DNA from: Chloroflexota bacterium
Lineage (GTDB): Bacteria; Chloroflexota; Dehalococcoidia; Lucifugimonadales; UBA3495
Assembly (NCBI GenBank): GCA_028873965.1
Contig: JAPPMU010000042.1
Location: 4,383-68,382, forward strand
Direction: 5' to 3'
Length of the DNA: 64,000 bases
Shown: positions 24,828 to 33,765 of the stretch, one piece after another
Layout of the letters: the number at the start of each line of letters is the position of its first letter
How positions within the stretch are numbered: position 1 is the stretch's first letter
Position numbers and translations under genes: made by a program
Notes under the pieces: model-generated
What the model saw: the letters and a program-made list of their open reading frames with translations, nothing else
Database searches by the model: none
Told to the model about the DNA's origin: nothing

Positions 24828-25928
24828 GTGAAAGCTTCGTATTTCGGCTGCATGGGCTACGCTGAACGGGATAGGTTCCCCTCCGGTTGGCCGGTCGCGC
24901 CCGCACATCATGACCCGGAGGTATCGCTCCGCTCCTACCAGGAAGGCATGGAAGAGTGCGAGCTCGCGGAGGACCTCGGTTTCGACTGGATCAGCCTCTC
25001 CGAACATCACTACTCCGGCAACCGCACTACGCCCAATCCGGCGGTGATGGCAGCCGCCGTCGCGGAGCGTTGCCGGTCGGCGAGAATCGCACTGCTGGGC
25101 CAGTTGCTCCCCATCAACAACCCCGTTCGGGTCGCCGAAGAAATCGGTATGCTGGACAACCTCACCGGTGGCCGCCTCGTCGCCGCGTTCATGCGCGGCA
25201 CTCCCAGCGAGGACCAGGTCTACGACCTCAACCCGTCCGAGGGCCGTGGCCGGTTGATCGAGGCCATGGATCTCGTCCTCAAGGCCCTCACCGAGCCTGA
25301 GCCTTTCTCCTGGGAGGGCCGCTACTACCAGTACCGCACCGTGTCCGTTTGGCCCTGGCCCGTGCAACGCCCGCTGCCACCGCTCATCGTGGCGACGCGC
25401 AGCGCCGATACCGTCCGGTTCGCCGCGTCCCGCCGCCTCGGTCTGGGCATTTCCTACGAACACCCTGACGACATGGCCGGCATTGTCGACGATTACCGGC
25501 GCTGGTCCGACGAGGCCGGCTGGCAACCTGGCGCCGACGACATTGTCTATCGCGGCGGTATCTGCCTTGCCGAGACCGATGAGAAGGCGCACGCCCTGCG
25601 CGACCGCGTGCACGCCGCCGGCGGCGGTCGTGGAATGAACATTGGCCGCTCTCTCGCCCAAGCCGTGCAGGCCGCCCGCTCCGAACGACCGACCACGGCT
25701 CCCGACCCGCCGGTATCCAACCCGCCGTCCGGCGGTGCACCGCGAACCCAGCTCAACTTCGTCGGCAGCCCCGACACCGTTGCGGAACAGCTCCGCGCCT
25801 ACCACGAACGGTGCGGCGTGGGGGTCGTCGACTTGGCCTTCCAGCAACCCGGTCTCAACCACGAGGACGTCATGGCCGAAATCGAACTCTTCGGCCGCGA
25901 GGTCCTTCCCCGCATCCATGAATTCTGA
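24828..25928 (+). CDS. LLM-class flavin-dependent oxidoreductase
   Basis: This is a 366-residue luciferase-like monooxygenase (TIM barrel) expected to use FMNH2 or F420H2 on small organic substrates. Family landmarks are LAEDLGFDWISLSEHHY near 47-63, LGQLLPINNPVRVAEEIGML, LTGGRLVAAFMRGTP, and the C-terminal VGSPDTVAEQLRAY. A Pro/Ser/Thr-rich insertion (TTAPDPPVSNPPSGGAP) near 285-305 is unusual. It begins at GTG with an AGGAG SD and is followed 33 bases later by an alpha/beta hydrolase, suggesting an oxidise-then-hydrolyse pair. The substrate is unknown. Confidence 0.88.
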   Translation: MKASYFGCMGYAERDRFPSGWPVAPAHHDPEVSLRSYQEGMEECELAEDLGFDWISLSEHHYSGNRTTPNPAVMAAAVAERCRSARIALLGQLLPINNPVRVAEEIGMLDNLTGGRLVAAFMRGTPSEDQVYDLNPSEGRGRLIEAMDLVLKALTEPEPFSWEGRYYQYRTVSVWPWPVQRPLPPLIVATRSADTVRFAASRRLGLGISYEHPDDMAGIVDDYRRWSDEAGWQPGADDIVYRGGICLAETDEKAHALRDRVHAAGGGRGMNIGRSLAQAVQAARSERPTTAPDPPVSNPPSGGAPRTQLNFVGSPDTVAEQLRAYHERCGVGVVDLAFQQPGLNHEDVMAEIELFGREVLPRIHEF

Positions 25929-25961
25929 TCGGCACCTATTCTGATCCAATGGTGAGGCATC

Positions 25962-26837
25962 ATGGCTGATTTCAACACCGGCAGCGTTCACGCCAACGGC
26001 ATCAATTTCCACTACCTCGAGATGGGCGACGGCCCCCTGGCCATCTGCCTCCACGGGTTCCCCGACCATGCGTATTCTTTCCGCCACCTGCTGCCCGATC
26101 TGGCGGCCGCCGGGTTCCGCGCGGTCGCCCCGTTCATGCGCGGCTACGCTCCCACCGAGGCCCCGGCCGACGGCCGCTACCATTCCGCCCTGATGGCCCG
26201 GGACGCGGTTGAACTCATCGGCGCGCTGGGGGCCGACCGCGCTTACCTGATCGGCAACGACTGGGGAGCCGGCGCCGTGGTGGGCGCTACCGCCCTGGCC
26301 CCGGAAAAGGTCATCAAGCTGGTGACCATCGCCTCCGGCCGCGTCGACCGCGAGCTCAGCCTGGACTTCCAATACCTGCAGGGCACCTGGCACGGGTTCT
26401 TCTTCCAACGCCCCGACGCTGAGGAAGCAGTGGCCCACAACGACTACGCCTTCGTCGAAGAGTGGTGGCGCTGGGCGTCGCCGGAGTGGGACATCCCCGC
26501 CGAATATCTGGAGAGCATCCGGTCGACCTTCCGCAAGCCCGGCGTCGTCCAGGCCGCGCTCGGTTACTACCGCGCCCGCTACGACGCCTCCCAGGTTGAC
26601 GACCAGGTGCGCGCCGACCAGGCGGTCATCGCGGCCGGCCCCATCCGCGTTCCCACTCTGGCCCTCCACGGCACCCGCGACCGACCCAAGCGCCTGGAGT
26701 CCTTCCTGAGCTCGGGCATGTACACCTACTTCTCCGGCGGCCTGGAAAAGGTCATCATCCCCGGCACCGGACACTTCATGCACCAGGAACGACCCGAGGA
26801 GGTCAATCCCAAGATCATCAAGTTCCTGAACCGCTGA
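25962..26837 (+). CDS. Alpha/beta hydrolase (epoxide hydrolase/dehalogenase-like)
   Basis: This is a 291-residue alpha/beta hydrolase. It has an oxyanion segment (LHGFPDHAYSF), a nucleophile elbow GNDWGA with Asp rather than Ser, and a terminal His in GTGHFMHQERP. The Asp nucleophile is characteristic of epoxide hydrolases and haloalkane dehalogenases. A GGTGAGG SD precedes the ATG. It lies directly behind the LLM flavoprotein and could hydrolyse its product; this is inference. Confidence 0.85.
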   Translation: MADFNTGSVHANGINFHYLEMGDGPLAICLHGFPDHAYSFRHLLPDLAAAGFRAVAPFMRGYAPTEAPADGRYHSALMARDAVELIGALGADRAYLIGNDWGAGAVVGATALAPEKVIKLVTIASGRVDRELSLDFQYLQGTWHGFFFQRPDAEEAVAHNDYAFVEEWWRWASPEWDIPAEYLESIRSTFRKPGVVQAALGYYRARYDASQVDDQVRADQAVIAAGPIRVPTLALHGTRDRPKRLESFLSSGMYTYFSGGLEKVIIPGTGHFMHQERPEEVNPKIIKFLNR

Positions 26838-26875
26838 CGGGACCTGGCGGCCGTCGCTGCGCTCATCTAAGTATT

Positions 26876-26904
26876 GTCATTGCGAGCGCAGCGCGGCAAT
26901 CTCG
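26876..26904 (+). repeat. Dispersed intergenic repeat (copy 2)
   Basis: The sequence is GTCATTGCGAGCGCAGCGCG followed by GCAATCTCG. It lies between two convergent hydrolase genes. A related CGGCAATGAGA occurs in opposite orientation about 40 bases on. Confidence 0.75.
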
Positions 26905-27009
26905 TCGGTGGAGTGACTTTCCCGGCCGCAACCGGGATGCCACGGCAATGAGACCGCTGGCCGTCGCCAGCGGAAAGATCGCAATTCGGGCGGGCCTGCC
27001 CAAAATGAT

Positions 27010-27032
27010 GGGGGCGCAGATCGTGCGCCCCC
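27010..27032 (-). terminator. Terminator between convergent hydrolase genes
   Basis: A perfect 9-base stem GGGGGCGCA / TGCGCCCCC with a five-base loop. In the minus direction it is followed by ATCATTTT, a T-rich run fitting intrinsic termination of the 27062 gene. Confidence 0.75.
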
Positions 27033-27061
27033 AATCCCGTGGCAAGTTTCGGCGTACCTGA

Positions 27062-28210
27062 TCAGCCGCGGAACGGCCGGAAGAACTCGCGCACCTCGTG
27101 GGCCAGCAGTTCCGGTTCCTCCAGCGCGGCGAAGTGGCCGCCCCGGGGCATCTGCACCCACCGGCGCACGTCCCAGGAACGCTCCGCCCACTCCCGCGGC
27201 GGCTTGGCGATCTCCTGCGGGAACATGGCCATCCCCGCCGGCGTGGGCACCTTCTCGCCTTCCGCCATCTCCCACACTGAGCTCTGGTTCTCCTTGTACA
27301 TCCGCACCGAGGATCCGATGGTCTGCGTCACCCAGTAGATGGTCACCGTGGTCAGCAGCTCGTCCTTCGTGTAGGTGCTCTCCACGTCGCCGTTGCAGTC
27401 GCTCCAGGTGCGATACTTCTCCACGATCCACGCAGCCAACCCGGCCGGAGAGTCGTTGAGCCCGTAGGACAGGGTCTGCGGCTTGGTGCCCTGGATGTGG
27501 CTGTATCCGCCCTCGCTCTGCTGCCATCTCTCGCGCTGATCCGAGTGCGCCTGCTCCGCCTCGGTCAGCGGCCGCGATCCCGCCCCCAGGTACGGCGTCG
27601 GGCGCGTGATGGAGGTGAGGTGCACGCCGATCATCTTGTCGGAGTGGGCATATCCCAGCCGGGAGGTGACCCCCGCGCCGATGTCTCCGCCCTGTGCAGC
27701 GAACTTGGGGTAGCCCAGGTTCTCCGTCATCAGCTTGGCCCACAGGTCCGCCACCTTCTGCACCTGCATCCCCGGTTCCTGCGACGCCTGCGAGAACCCG
27801 AACCCGGGCAGTGACGGCGCGATTACATCAAAGGAGTCGGCCGGATCACCTCCGTGGCTCCCCGGGTCTGCCAGCAGCGGGATGATCTTGGTCATCTCGA
27901 AAAACGTGCTGGGCCAGCCGTGGGTGATCACCAGTGGCATCGGGTTCGGGCCGGTGCCATTCTCCTTGATGAAGTGGATGCTCAAGCCGTCGACTTCCGA
28001 CTTGTAGTGGTGGAACGCGTTGAGTTTCTTCTCCTGCGCCCGCCAGTCGAAGTCCGTGTGCCAGTACTCGATAAGTTCCTTGATGTAATCGAGATTTGAA
28101 CCGTACTCCCACCCCGTGCCGGGCATCTCATCGGGCCAGCGGGTGTGTTGCAGCCGTCGTCGCAGGTCCTCCAGTACGCCGTCGCTTATGGCAATCTCAA
28201 AGGGCTCCAT
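27062..28210 (-). CDS. Microsomal-type epoxide hydrolase
   Basis: This is a 382-residue protein with the N-terminal epoxide-hydrolase lid region (ISDGVLEDLRRRLQHTRWP) and an alpha/beta-hydrolase core. The oxyanion HGWPST is near 94, the nucleophile Asp is in the QGGDIG elbow near 170, and the catalytic His is in GGHFAALEEP near 360. It probably opens epoxides to diols in the cytoplasm. GGAGG precedes the ATG. It is a second epoxide-hydrolase-like enzyme 200 bases from the first, on the opposite strand. Confidence 0.9.
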   Translation of the reverse strand: MEPFEIAISDGVLEDLRRRLQHTRWPDEMPGTGWEYGSNLDYIKELIEYWHTDFDWRAQEKKLNAFHHYKSEVDGLSIHFIKENGTGPNPMPLVITHGWPSTFFEMTKIIPLLADPGSHGGDPADSFDVIAPSLPGFGFSQASQEPGMQVQKVADLWAKLMTENLGYPKFAAQGGDIGAGVTSRLGYAHSDKMIGVHLTSITRPTPYLGAGSRPLTEAEQAHSDQRERWQQSEGGYSHIQGTKPQTLSYGLNDSPAGLAAWIVEKYRTWSDCNGDVESTYTKDELLTTVTIYWVTQTIGSSVRMYKENQSSVWEMAEGEKVPTPAGMAMFPQEIAKPPREWAERSWDVRRWVQMPRGGHFAALEEPELLAHEVREFFRPFRG

Positions 28211-28276
28211 GGCTAACTCCTCCGGGCCTGCGGCGGACGCGCGCTTCGCGCCCGTCGCGGCAAATCCCCATTTCTA

Positions 28277-28303
28277 TCATTGCGAGCGCAGCGTGGCAAT
28301 CTC
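28277..28303 (+). repeat. Dispersed intergenic repeat (copy 3)
   Basis: TCATTGCGAGCGCAGCGTGG plus CAATCTC. It differs from copy 2 by one base in the core. It lies between the epoxide hydrolase and amidohydrolase genes. Confidence 0.75.
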
Positions 28304-28329
28304 CTCGCCGCCGAGCCTGCCGCCGTCGC

Positions 28330-29346
28330 TCACGCCTCTATCCGGTATATCCGCACCGCGGTGTCATGGAACGCCGCCGCGCGCTCCGACTCGGAGTACC
28401 CCTGTGACAGCCGCTTGAAGCCGTTGTACATCACGTGGTACGAGAATGACACCTTGTCCACCGGGAAGTTGCTTTCGAACATGCACCGGTCCGGCCCAAA
28501 TTGGTCCAGGCAGTGTCGCATCCAGTCGCCCACGGAATCCGCGATTTCCTCGGAACCGACGGGCGTCTCCCGCGTGTGCCAGTCGAAGCCGATGCGCGGC
28601 ATCCCGATACCGCCCAGCTTCATGATGATGTTCGGCACGGCGCCCACCGCATCGATGCCACTGCGCCACTGTGGGATGACCTCGTCGTCCCGGTTGGCGA
28701 AGGGCCCGGTGCGCATCATGCCGCCGATGTGATTGAGCACAATGGTCAGGTCCGGTACTTTCTGGGCAAACTCGGCCAGTTCCGGCAGCTGCGGGAAATA
28801 GACCGACGTCTCCAGGATCAGTCCCATGTCCTGCAGTACCCGCGCCCCGGCCAGGTAGTCGTCGCGCTGCAGCAGGCCCTCAACCTCCCGGTTCTCGACG
28901 TCCGGGTGCGGATCCCAACCCACCGAGTGCCTGATCCCGCGGAAGCGATTGGGACTAGCTGCCTGCAGCGCTTCCAAGACCGGCCGGACGCCGTCGCCCA
29001 TCTTCAGGTCGGCGCGGCCAATGATCGCCGCGGCGGCTCTGCCTGCACCGTAATTTCCGGTGGCGCTTTCGTCCGCGATACCCTGGACGAACTCGACCTC
29101 GCCCACAGGGCGTAGTTCCTCGGGCCCATCGGTTCGATACTCGGAACGCGCCTCCACGAACACCGTGGACCGCACGTTGTGTCCGCTGTTGATGTCCGCC
29201 GCCAGGTCCGGCAGCAGGTATTGCTGATAGTCCACCGGCTCCGGGCGTTGCACCCAAAAGTGGTGATGCGGGTCGCAGATCGGGAGCTCAGGTTCCAGGA
29301 TGGGTTCCGTGGTCAGGGCCAGCCATTCGTTGCCACTCGGCGGCAT
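28330..29346 (-). CDS. Amidohydrolase-2 family metal-dependent hydrolase
   Basis: This is a 338-residue TIM-barrel hydrolase of the COG3618 type. The first metal-binding strand is CDPHHHFW near 24-31, then VFVEARSEY, FRGIRHSVGWD, LNHIGG near 205 and FESNFPVDK near 290. Homologues hydrolyse lactones or decarboxylate aromatic acids; the substrate here is not evident. The ATG has a GGAGGTG SD. It may be co-transcribed with the upstream BNR protein (72 bases apart) and the downstream epoxide hydrolase. Confidence 0.87.
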   Translation of the reverse strand: MPPSGNEWLALTTEPILEPELPICDPHHHFWVQRPEPVDYQQYLLPDLAADINSGHNVRSTVFVEARSEYRTDGPEELRPVGEVEFVQGIADESATGNYGAGRAAAAIIGRADLKMGDGVRPVLEALQAASPNRFRGIRHSVGWDPHPDVENREVEGLLQRDDYLAGARVLQDMGLILETSVYFPQLPELAEFAQKVPDLTIVLNHIGGMMRTGPFANRDDEVIPQWRSGIDAVGAVPNIIMKLGGIGMPRIGFDWHTRETPVGSEEIADSVGDWMRHCLDQFGPDRCMFESNFPVDKVSFSYHVMYNGFKRLSQGYSESERAAAFHDTAVRIYRIEA

Positions 29347-29418
29347 GATCGCACCTCCGGCTCCAGTGTCGTGGGGGATGTTGGGCCGATGATAACACGG
29401 CCCACGGCCTCCACCGGA

Positions 29419-30414
29419 CTATTCGCTGGTCACCGCCAGCGCGCCGACGGCCACGGTGCCCACCTCGACGGGCAGCGCCTCCCAGGTCACGCCCCGGTCG
29501 CGGCTGCGGTACAGCTTGCCGCCGTCGGTCCCGCCGTACACCATGTTCGGATCCTGCGGGTCCCACTCGAAGGCCACCATCATGTCGGACGGATTTTCAC
29601 CCTCGCCCACTCCCGGCACCAGGTCCCAGCTGCGGCCGGCGTCGGTGGATCGATAGAACTTGGGGTTGCCTCGGCGCGCATTCTCGGAAACTGTCACCAG
29701 CACCAGATCCGCGTCGTCGGGCGCCGCCGAGATGTGCAGGGTGTACCGGCGATCCAGGCCGTCGTTGATCATGTCCCAGGTCTCGCCACCGTCATCCGAG
29801 CGATAGGGCGCCACCGCGGTGGCGACGTAAACCCGGTCGGCCCGGTCCACGCTCAGGTTGACGCAGTGGATGTCGTCGTTCAGCCCGTCCAGTTGCTTCC
29901 AGCTTGACCCGCCATCGCCGGAGCGCACCATTCCGCCAACCTCGATGCCGGCGTAAAGTTGGTTCGCCGCGCCGGGCGCCGCCCTCAGATCGCGCACGTG
30001 GGAGTCCCGCGTGGGAGCGTGGAACCCCCACTGCGTCGCCTCCGGAACCGCGCGGAATGCGTCGAACTCATTCCAGGTTGCGCCGCAGTCCGCGGAGCGC
30101 CAGATCTCCGCAGGCTCGCTGCCTACGTACACCGAGTCAGCCTCATCGGGATGGGCCAGCACGCTATGCGCGTAATCGGTCGGATACGAGCCCAGGTGTT
30201 GCCAGGTCACGCCGCCGTCGTCCGTCCGATACACCCCCGCTTCGTACGCAGCCAGGTATGCCCGGGACGGATCAGCAGTACTCGCGCTCAGCCGCGCCGC
30301 CGCGTGGGCCAAAGACGTTACCGGCCCCTGCTTCCAGCTCTTGCCGCCGTCATTGCTGGTGACGACGCATACTCCATCGTGCATTCCCACGTAAATCCTC
30401 TTGGTTCCGGCCAT
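29419..30414 (-). CDS. BNR/Asp-box beta-propeller protein
   Basis: This is a 331-residue protein started at the ATG at 30414, which follows an AAGGAGG SD; the longer frame to 30708 is rejected. At least seven Asp-box turns of the S-x-D-x-G-x-T-W type are visible: SNDGGKSW, TDDGGVTW, SADCGATW, SGDGGSSW, SDDGGETW, STDAGRSW and SRDRGVTW. This predicts a seven-bladed propeller as in sialidases and YCF48-like proteins. There is no signal peptide, so it is cytoplasmic. Catalytic sialidase residues are not apparent, so a binding or assembly role is as likely as hydrolysis. Confidence 0.82.
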   Translation of the reverse strand: MAGTKRIYVGMHDGVCVVTSNDGGKSWKQGPVTSLAHAAARLSASTADPSRAYLAAYEAGVYRTDDGGVTWQHLGSYPTDYAHSVLAHPDEADSVYVGSEPAEIWRSADCGATWNEFDAFRAVPEATQWGFHAPTRDSHVRDLRAAPGAANQLYAGIEVGGMVRSGDGGSSWKQLDGLNDDIHCVNLSVDRADRVYVATAVAPYRSDDGGETWDMINDGLDRRYTLHISAAPDDADLVLVTVSENARRGNPKFYRSTDAGRSWDLVPGVGEGENPSDMMVAFEWDPQDPNMVYGGTDGGKLYRSRDRGVTWEALPVEVGTVAVGALAVTSE

Positions 30415-30589
30415 GTCAGTCCTCCTTGCGCGGGAAATTGTAGCCCTCAGTGAGAACGAATATACCAGACGCGCCGCGCTGTCCGTCTGGAAAGTGCCGC
30501 GTCGGTTCACGCTGCCCGTCCTTCCGGTTGACCCGGCGGCGCCGCCGGAAATATCATCAAACCCGACACCAGGCTCGGAGGTTGGCAGC

Positions 30590-30880
30590 ATGCCTACCAC
30601 TGTGAAAACAATCGAAACCATCGTCGGCCTGATTCGGGCCGAGTTGCCCAGACATTTTTCCCCGGATTTCATCATCAACGATGTGCAAGCCGAGCACCGG
30701 CCTGGCACGCAGGAAGAAGGCTACTTCTACGTCCTGGTAACCTTGGAAGACGGCCATCCCAATCTGGAAGCGAGAGAAAGGACGTCTTTCAGAGGCGCGA
30801 TGTACGAACGATTAGAAGAGGCTGGGATCATCCCGCATGTGGTCATTTCCTTCGCCAACGGGAGCGAATTCCTCGCATGA
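30590..30880 (+). CDS. Small partner protein of a HEPN module
   Basis: This is a 96-residue protein from the ATG at 30590 with a GGAGG SD at eight bases. It has an alpha/beta pattern (TVKTIETIVGLIRAELP, GYFYVLVTLEDG, AMYERLEEAGIIPHVVI). It resembles the size and fold order of a degenerate nucleotidyltransferase but has no GS...DxD motif. Its stop overlaps the HEPN gene start (ATGA). The arrangement suggests the antitoxin or neutralising partner of a HEPN toxin; this is inference. Confidence 0.6.
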   Translation: MPTTVKTIETIVGLIRAELPRHFSPDFIINDVQAEHRPGTQEEGYFYVLVTLEDGHPNLEARERTSFRGAMYERLEEAGIIPHVVISFANGSEFLA

Positions 30881-31377
30881 CCGCGCCCGGAAGCCCGTTG
30901 GCAATTCCGATTGACTGGCGGAACCTCATCCAAGCGGGGCGAGACCTGATCAACCCGCAGCAGCCGGGAAGTTCGGCAACGGATGAGCATGTCCGCAGAG
31001 CAGTGAGCAACGCCTACTACGCCATGTTTCACGCGCTGGCCGAGAGCAACGCCACCGCGCTGATCGGCGCGCCAACCGACCCACTGACCGCCTCCGCATG
31101 GTCCCGGGTTTACCGCGGTCTCGACCATGCCACTGCCCGCCGGGAACTGCAGCGCCGCCGCCAGGACCTCTCGGCACCGACACAGAGTTTCGCAGACCGG
31201 TTCGCCGATATGCAGGAAATCCGTCACGCGGCCGATTATGATCACAACGCCAGCATTACCGTTGACCAAGCCCGCGCCTGGCTCGACTACGCCGAAAGCG
31301 CGATCATCGGTTTCTTACAAGTCTCGGTGAACGAGAGGATGTTTATCGCCGCCTTGACTCTCATCAGGACGCGGTAA
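30877..31377 (+). CDS. HEPN-domain protein (UPF0332-like)
   Basis: This is a 166-residue all-helical protein. Conserved parts are HVRRAVSNAYYAMFHAL near 38-54 and IRHAADYDHNASITVDQARAW near 116-136. The Arg/Ala-Asp-Tyr motif is characteristic of UPF0332-type HEPN domains. An R-x6-H spacing occurs within RHAADYDH, compatible with a HEPN RNase site but not proof. It overlaps its partner gene by four bases, the typical layout of HEPN toxin modules. Confidence 0.72.
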   Translation: MTAPGSPLAIPIDWRNLIQAGRDLINPQQPGSSATDEHVRRAVSNAYYAMFHALAESNATALIGAPTDPLTASAWSRVYRGLDHATARRELQRRRQDLSAPTQSFADRFADMQEIRHAADYDHNASITVDQARAWLDYAESAIIGFLQVSVNERMFIAALTLIRTR

Positions 31378-31424
31378 CCTCCGTTCGGAGACCGTGCGCT
31401 GCCCGCGCCAGGGAGTGAACAACC

Positions 31425-31871
31425 ATGCCTCGCCCATTGACCACCCAGGAAGCCCACGAGTTTCTCGACAGCAAGCCCGGCTGGATAGTGCTGACCACCC
31501 TGGGGCCCGACGGGTTCCCGCACACGGTGCCGCTGGGCTATTTCCGTCTCGGCGATGAAATCCTGATGGGAGTGCGCAACCACACCCTGAAACTGCGCAA
31601 CATCGGCCACAACCCCAACGTCAGCCTGCTGCTGGAAACCGGGAGCACCATGCAGGACATCAAGGGGCTGATGGTGCAGGGTACGGCGACAGTCCACACC
31701 GAACCCGACGAGATACTGCACTACTCCCGGGAAGCCGCCCGGCGTCGCGGCGTCGGCGAGGACGACCTGCCCACCGATCCCCGTCCGGGCGCGGCGTACA
31801 TCAGGGTAACCCCGGTGCGCATCCGCTCTTGGGACTACTCGGAGGATCCGCCTCGCGCGTCCCGGCGGTAG
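31425..31871 (+). CDS. PPOX-class FMN/F420-binding split-barrel protein
   Basis: This is a 148-residue pyridoxamine-phosphate-oxidase-fold protein. The typical strands are WIVLTTLGPDGFPHTVPLGY, a variable EILMGVRNHTLKLRNI and a C-terminal IRVTPVRIRSWDY. Members reduce or oxidise small molecules with F420 or FMN; the substrate is unknown. A GGGAG SD precedes the ATG. It lies 30 bases from the convergent end of the hyu operon. Confidence 0.85.
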   Translation: MPRPLTTQEAHEFLDSKPGWIVLTTLGPDGFPHTVPLGYFRLGDEILMGVRNHTLKLRNIGHNPNVSLLLETGSTMQDIKGLMVQGTATVHTEPDEILHYSREAARRRGVGEDDLPTDPRPGAAYIRVTPVRIRSWDYSEDPPRASRR

Positions 31872-31901
31872 ATCTCAGAAAACGCGGCCACGACGTGCGG
31901 G

Positions 31902-33764
31902 TCAGCGCGGAATGTTACGGTTGACCCACTCCAGTTCCTCGGCTTCCGAATCGAAGTAGCCGAAGCGGTGGAACAGTCCGGTGTTGCCCCGGGCATTGCG
32001 TATCGCATCCCGCTTCGCGGTGGTTGCTGCCATGTCCACGGTCAAGGCGTCCCCATCGATCACCACCCCGTAATCGTCCAGGGCGGCCTGCGGTGACACG
32101 AAACCGTCCTTCACGTCGTCCAGCACCAGCCCGGCCTCCCGCTCCAGGGGATCGCCCCATCCGCCGCCTCCGGCCGTGCAGATGCGTACCAGGTCGCCGC
32201 GCTTCCAGTGGTTGTCATCGGAGAACGCCCGGATCTCCCGTTCGTCGGGCATCCCGGGATTGAGAATCACCCGCGACAATCCGCCGCCTTTGCCGCCAGC
32301 GACACCCCAGGCCGGGAAGCGGTTGTTCTCCACCCGCAGGCCGAAGGTGCCCTCGTCTGCCAGCAAGCGCACGTCCCGGATCACGCCGCAGCCGCCCCGG
32401 TATTTGCCCGGACCGCCGGAATCGGTGGCAATGGCGTACCGCTCCAACCGCAGCGGATACTCCATCTCCATGAACTCGCCGGGGTAGTTCTCATTGTGCC
32501 GCTGGTAAATCGCGTCCAGGCCGTCGCCGAACGGCCGCGCCCCGTGTCCCACCGCGATACCATCGGTGCACAGCAGCCAGTTCCCCGTACCGCTTTCCTT
32601 CATCCGCCAGTAGGCGATCACGTAAACCGCGGCCGCCGCCATGACCTTGCCCTCCGTCGCCTGGGCGACCACCGCCCGCACCGCGCTCTTGAGCTTGGTG
32701 AAGGTGTGAGCGCGGCACCCCAGCGCCGCCGGCCATTCCGGCCGCAGGATGCTGCCTTCCCTGAGCTGCACGTCGTCGATCCCCGCCAGCAGCCCGTGAT
32801 TGGCCAGCAGCGACGAGTCGAACTGGTGGAAGTACTGGCCGAAATAGGCTTTGAGCGCGCCGTCGCTGGCGATGAAGTTTATGGAGCCGTCGGCCTGGTC
32901 ATCGCTGTCGGTGGCGTCCAGCAGGATTTCGTCGCCTCGGCGGATCAGCTTGAGATGGAAGGAGTGCCAATGCTCGCTGACGCCGGCGTGGTCCATGTAG
33001 TCGCGCACCGAATACTCGCCTTCCGGGATCATTTCCAGCGTCTTGTCCCGCACCAGCCGCCCGGTGTCGGCCTGATCCTCGGCGATGGCAGCCAGCATCG
33101 TATCCTTCCCGAAGCGCTCGAACATCTCCAGCAGCCGCTCCTGCGCGCGACTGGCCGCTGACATCAGCGCCCTGGAGTCGCCCTCCAGCAGGTCGGGATA
33201 CCGGGAGTTCCGCAGGATGATGCGGTAGGCTTCGTCGTTCAGGTTGCCGGCGTCGATGATCTTGATCGGCGGCACCAGCGTCCCGTCGTGGAAGATCTCG
33301 GTGTTGGCCGGGCCGATGCTGCCGGGCCGGGACCCGCCCAGGTCCCAGAAATGGGCGAAGGAATGGCAGTAGGCCACCACCTCACCATGGAAGAAAACCG
33401 GCGCAATGAACACCATGTCCGGTGTGTGGGTGATGCTGCCATGGGACAGGTATGGGTCGTTGTACCAGTACAGGTCGCCGGGCTTCATCTGCTCCACCGG
33501 GTAGTAGTCCCACACGCAGCCCAGGATGTCGCTGCCCATGGTGTCGCCGTAGATCTCCCGGCCGCCGGCATCCAGGAAGCTCACGGTGTAGTCCTTTTTC
33601 TCGCGGATGAACGCCGACATGGCGGTGCGCTCGATGATCAGCTCGCATTCCAGGCGTGCCGCCCGCAGCGAACCGCGGATCAGTTGCCGCGTAACGGGAT
33701 CCACCGGCGGGGCGGGCTCACCCTGTGGCGAGCGGGTTTCGGCACGGGGTTTGCTGATTGTCAT
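31902..33764 (-). CDS. hyuB: Hydantoinase B / oxoprolinase subunit B
   Basis: This 620-residue protein is the B half of an ATP-dependent N-methylhydantoinase/5-oxoprolinase/acetone-carboxylase-like complex that works with HyuA. Family features are IIERTAMSAFIREKKDYTVS, VWDYYPVEQMKPGDLYWYND, the FAHFWDLGG segment near 142 and the C-terminal TAGGGGWGDPLER. It starts one base after the hyuA stop with GGAGAG as SD. It is the last gene of the six-gene minus-strand operon. The natural substrate (a cyclic amide or lactam) is not determined. Confidence 0.92.
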   Translation of the reverse strand: MTISKPRAETRSPQGEPAPPVDPVTRQLIRGSLRAARLECELIIERTAMSAFIREKKDYTVSFLDAGGREIYGDTMGSDILGCVWDYYPVEQMKPGDLYWYNDPYLSHGSITHTPDMVFIAPVFFHGEVVAYCHSFAHFWDLGGSRPGSIGPANTEIFHDGTLVPPIKIIDAGNLNDEAYRIILRNSRYPDLLEGDSRALMSAASRAQERLLEMFERFGKDTMLAAIAEDQADTGRLVRDKTLEMIPEGEYSVRDYMDHAGVSEHWHSFHLKLIRRGDEILLDATDSDDQADGSINFIASDGALKAYFGQYFHQFDSSLLANHGLLAGIDDVQLREGSILRPEWPAALGCRAHTFTKLKSAVRAVVAQATEGKVMAAAAVYVIAYWRMKESGTGNWLLCTDGIAVGHGARPFGDGLDAIYQRHNENYPGEFMEMEYPLRLERYAIATDSGGPGKYRGGCGVIRDVRLLADEGTFGLRVENNRFPAWGVAGGKGGGLSRVILNPGMPDEREIRAFSDDNHWKRGDLVRICTAGGGGWGDPLEREAGLVLDDVKDGFVSPQAALDDYGVVIDGDALTVDMAATTAKRDAIRNARGNTGLFHRFGYFDSEAEELEWVNRNIPR

Positions 33765-33765
33765 C

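Noticed and set aside
24483-26783. 766-codon open frame on the minus strand opposite the LLM and hydrolase genes
   Set aside because: It is a shadow of two well-supported plus-strand genes with SDs and catalytic motifs; its translation is low-complexity and has no domain.
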